A DNA stretch of 64,000 nt. It comes from Rhizohabitans arisaemae (GTDB taxonomy: Bacteria > Actinomycetota > Actinomycetes > Streptosporangiales > Streptosporangiaceae). The notes beneath the pieces are model-generated. The model saw only the letters and a list, made by a program, of their open reading frames with translations, searched no databases and was not told the origin of the DNA. The stretch covers positions 496,001 to 560,000 of the forward strand of contig NZ_BLRH01000029.1 of the NCBI RefSeq assembly GCF_025996515.1. Reading direction: 5' to 3'. A program made the translations under genes and the position numbers. This document shows, one piece after another, positions 62,192 through 64,000 of this stretch (within the stretch, counting starts at the first letter, position 1; each line of letters begins with the position of its first letter).

Positions 62192-63334
62192 CTAGCCGAC
62201 GGGTCGTAGCGGGAAGAAGGCGCAGACTTCCCAGACCCCGGTGCCGTTCGGGCCCGCGCTGAGGACGCCGCCGAGCGCTTCGACCCGCTCGGCCATGCCC
62301 ACCAGGCCGAAGCCGCCGCCGAGCCGGGAGACCTTGTGCGGCACCGCCGAGCCGTAGTTGCACACACGCAGCCGTAGCCCGTGGTCGACGAGGCGGAGAT
62401 CGGCCTCGACCCAGGTGGCGGTGTGCGCGTGCCGCCGGACGTTGGTCAAGGACTCCTGCAGCACCCGATGGAGTGTGGTCAGCACCTCGGGGGCGAGATC
62501 CGCCTCCGAGATGCCGGGTCCCACGTCGAAGGCGACCAGGGGTCCGGTGGCGGCGAACCGCTCGACCAGGATCCGCAGGTCGGCGAGGCTGGTGCCCGGC
62601 CGGCGCGCCGCCTCGTCCTCGGAGCGCAGGACCCCGACCAGCCGCCGCATGGCGGTCAGCGCCTCACCCCCGGCCCCGGCGATCGCGTCCAGCGCGGGAA
62701 GCGTCGCCTCCGGCCGCTGCTCGGCGACGACCCTGGCGGCCTGCGCCTGGACCACGATCCCGGTGATGTGGTGAGCGACCAGGTCGTGGAGCTCCCGGGC
62801 GAGTTCCAGGCGTTCGGCCCGGCGCACCGCCTCCACCGAGTCGAGCCGTCGCTCCTCGTGATAGCGCTGGTAGGCGCCGATCGCCGCGGCGACGACCCAG
62901 GCGACGAAGACGACGAAACCGAGGACGATGTCGTAATTGTCGGCAACGCGGACCCCGACGGCGGCGAGCAGCGCGGCGGCGGTGGCGATGATCATGATGA
63001 CGGCGTTGCGCAGCGGGTAGACGACGCGGGCCACCGTGATCGTCATGATCAACAGGGCGCCGGTCTCGCCGAGGCAGGGGTAGCCGCGGTTGACCAGGAA
63101 GGCGGAGACCAGGATCGACACGGCGACGGCGACCCAGGTCGCCGCGACGGGGTACCTACGCCGGTAGAGGACCGCGACGACCCCGACCACACTGCCGAGC
63201 AGGCCGTTCAGCTGGTTCTCACTCGTGCTGACGGCGACGGCGAGGTCGACGAACGTCAGCAGGCAGAGCCAGCCGATCAAGGCGATGTTCGCCAGCCGTC
63301 TGACCCAAAGAGTGAATTTTTGCCATTCCGCCAC
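62192..63334 (-). CDS. two-component sensor histidine kinase (NarL-type, HisKA_3)
   Basis: A 380-residue protein. The N-terminal half carries four to six membrane segments. A dimerisation/phosphoacceptor region with LARELHDLVAHHITGIVVQAQAA follows, and the HATPase domain has VLQESLTNVRRHA (N box) and GGGFGLVGMAERVEALGG (G box). No response regulator is adjacent in the window. It is convergent with cbs, 1 base apart. Start GTG 63334. Confidence 0.92.
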   Translation of the reverse strand: MAEWQKFTLWVRRLANIALIGWLCLLTFVDLAVAVSTSENQLNGLLGSVVGVVAVLYRRRYPVAATWVAVAVSILVSAFLVNRGYPCLGETGALLIMTITVARVVYPLRNAVIMIIATAAALLAAVGVRVADNYDIVLGFVVFVAWVVAAAIGAYQRYHEERRLDSVEAVRRAERLELARELHDLVAHHITGIVVQAQAARVVAEQRPEATLPALDAIAGAGGEALTAMRRLVGVLRSEDEAARRPGTSLADLRILVERFAATGPLVAFDVGPGISEADLAPEVLTTLHRVLQESLTNVRRHAHTATWVEADLRLVDHGLRLRVCNYGSAVPHKVSRLGGGFGLVGMAERVEALGGVLSAGPNGTGVWEVCAFFPLRPVG

Positions 63335-63496
63335 GATTAATCAGACTAAGCCGACCGGCCGATTACCTGGATCGACCTTTCGGCCGAGGTCGGCCCGGCG
63401 GAGTGGACGTTCTGTCGAGGCGCCGAGCCGCCCCCGGCGGCGATTCTGGAGATATGTGAACCACATGGATCACCTCTGATCGCTTTTGGGGGAACG

Positions 63497-63793
63497 ATGA
63501 ACATTCTGGGAATCGCACTGCTGGTGGCCGGAGTCGTGGTGGTCTTCGCCTGTGCCCTTGCCGAGCCCGAGATCATTTCGCGGCTGGGCCGTCAGCCGGC
63601 CGACGACAGCCGCGGCCGGCGCAGCACGCCCGAGGCGCCGGAGGCGGCGGGGCCGGTGTCCCTCCACGGCCTGGTACCCCCGGCCAGGCGGGCGCGGACC
63701 GATCGGCCGGAGAGGGCGACGAGTGCCGGAACGAGCAGGGTGGTGACCACGGCGGTCGGCAGGAACACCCCGGCCGCGACCGCGAGGCCGTAG
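63497..63793 (+). CDS. possible small membrane protein overlapping an antisense gene
   Basis: Begins MNILGIALLVAGVVVVFACALAEPEIISRLG, a good membrane helix, with GGGGGA 6 bases upstream of ATG 63497. After about residue 32 it runs antisense to the MMPL gene and loses protein-like composition. It may be a short gene extended artificially, or spurious. Confidence 0.35.
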   Translation: MNILGIALLVAGVVVVFACALAEPEIISRLGRQPADDSRGRRSTPEAPEAAGPVSLHGLVPPARRARTDRPERATSAGTSRVVTTAVGRNTPAATARP

Positions 63794-64000
63794 CCCTCGA
63801 ACGCCGGCACGCCGGCCGCGAGCGAGACCGCCGCGACCGTGGTGAGCAGCAGGCCGGCGACCACCGGCCCGGCGGTGTACCGTACGGCGAGCGCGGAGGC
63901 CGTGCGCTGCTCCAGCCCCGCCCCGACCCCTTCCCGCACCCGCGTCACCATCAGGACGGTCCAGCCCACGCCGACCGCGGCGGAGAGGATGAGAACCACC
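63592..64000 (-). CDS. C-terminal end of an MMPL/RND-type transporter (partial)
   Basis: 136 or more residues, open to the window edge. It contains the helices MVLILSAAVGVGWTVLMVTRVREG and AGPVVAGLLLTTVAAVSLAAG and FLPTAVVTTLLVPALVAL, then a basic Pro/Arg-rich cytoplasmic tail. The late LxxxAVGVGWTVLMxxRVRE block is typical of MMPL proteins that export lipids or small molecules. The N-terminal part lies outside the window. Confidence 0.75.
   Translation of the reverse strand, partial: VVLILSAAVGVGWTVLMVTRVREGVGAGLEQRTASALAVRYTAGPVVAGLLLTTVAAVSLAAGVPAFEGYGLAVAAGVFLPTAVVTTLLVPALVALSGRSVRARLAGGTRPWRDTGPAASGASGVLRRPRLSSAG

Overview
The window is high-GC chromosomal DNA from an actinomycete, probably a Streptosporangiales relative. 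That placement is an inference from base composition, the many GTG starts and ATGA/GTGA overlaps, and the conserved order mfd - SurA-like lipoprotein - mazG - eno - FtsB/DivIC - DUF501 - ppx. No rRNA, CRISPR array, transposase or integrase was seen.

Layout. (1) 1-8.5 kb: a surface-polysaccharide locus. A WecG/TagA/CpsF glycosyltransferase on + faces a tightly overlapping - operon (chain-length protein, O-antigen-ligase-like protein, kinase-like protein, sulfotransferase, flippase, second sulfotransferase), with a GH26-like lipoprotein divergent from it. An APS-kinase fusion that would make PAPS for the sulfotransferases follows at 8.5-9.7 kb, so the product is plausibly a sulfated glycan. (2) 10.6-19.9 kb: the housekeeping run from mfd to a family-5 uracil-DNA glycosylase. 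(3) 20-21.7 kb: a type II NADH dehydrogenase behind two Rex-type operators, then a tRNA-like gene with a UAA anticodon but a short variable loop. (4) 22.0-25.8 kb: a compact candidate RiPP locus of precursor, graspetide-type ATP-grasp ligase, YcaO and TfuA. This combination is the most likely novel system here. (5) 25.9-35.7 kb: two near-identical 369-bp copies of the 3' end of a glutamine-synthetase-like gene flank an island with a HAD hydrolase, an XRE/TPR regulator and an FxLD-type class I lanthipeptide cluster (precursor, split LanB, LanC, and an elimination domain fused to a protein-isoaspartate methyltransferase). (6) 35.3-45.4 kb: the full GS-like gene, a divergent PLP decarboxylase, an AbiE toxin-antitoxin pair inserted between duplicated copies of the decarboxylase tail, a TetR/esterase pair, an ankyrin-repeat gene, and an acyl-CoA dehydrogenase preceded by what looks like the deletion scar of an AbiE locus. 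(7) 45.4-64 kb: ordinary metabolism and regulation, including an indolepyruvate ferredoxin oxidoreductase with a divergent Lrp regulator, MerR, DppA, Ogt, a ROK repressor, Bax-inhibitor-like protein, thiolase, PQQ-propeller lipoprotein, SGNH hydrolase, cystathionine beta-synthase, a sensor kinase and the end of an MMPL transporter.

A recurring theme from 25.8 to 44.3 kb is duplication of gene 3' ends at island borders without any visible recombinase. This suggests repeated insertion and deletion by (near-)homologous recombination at convergent gene ends.
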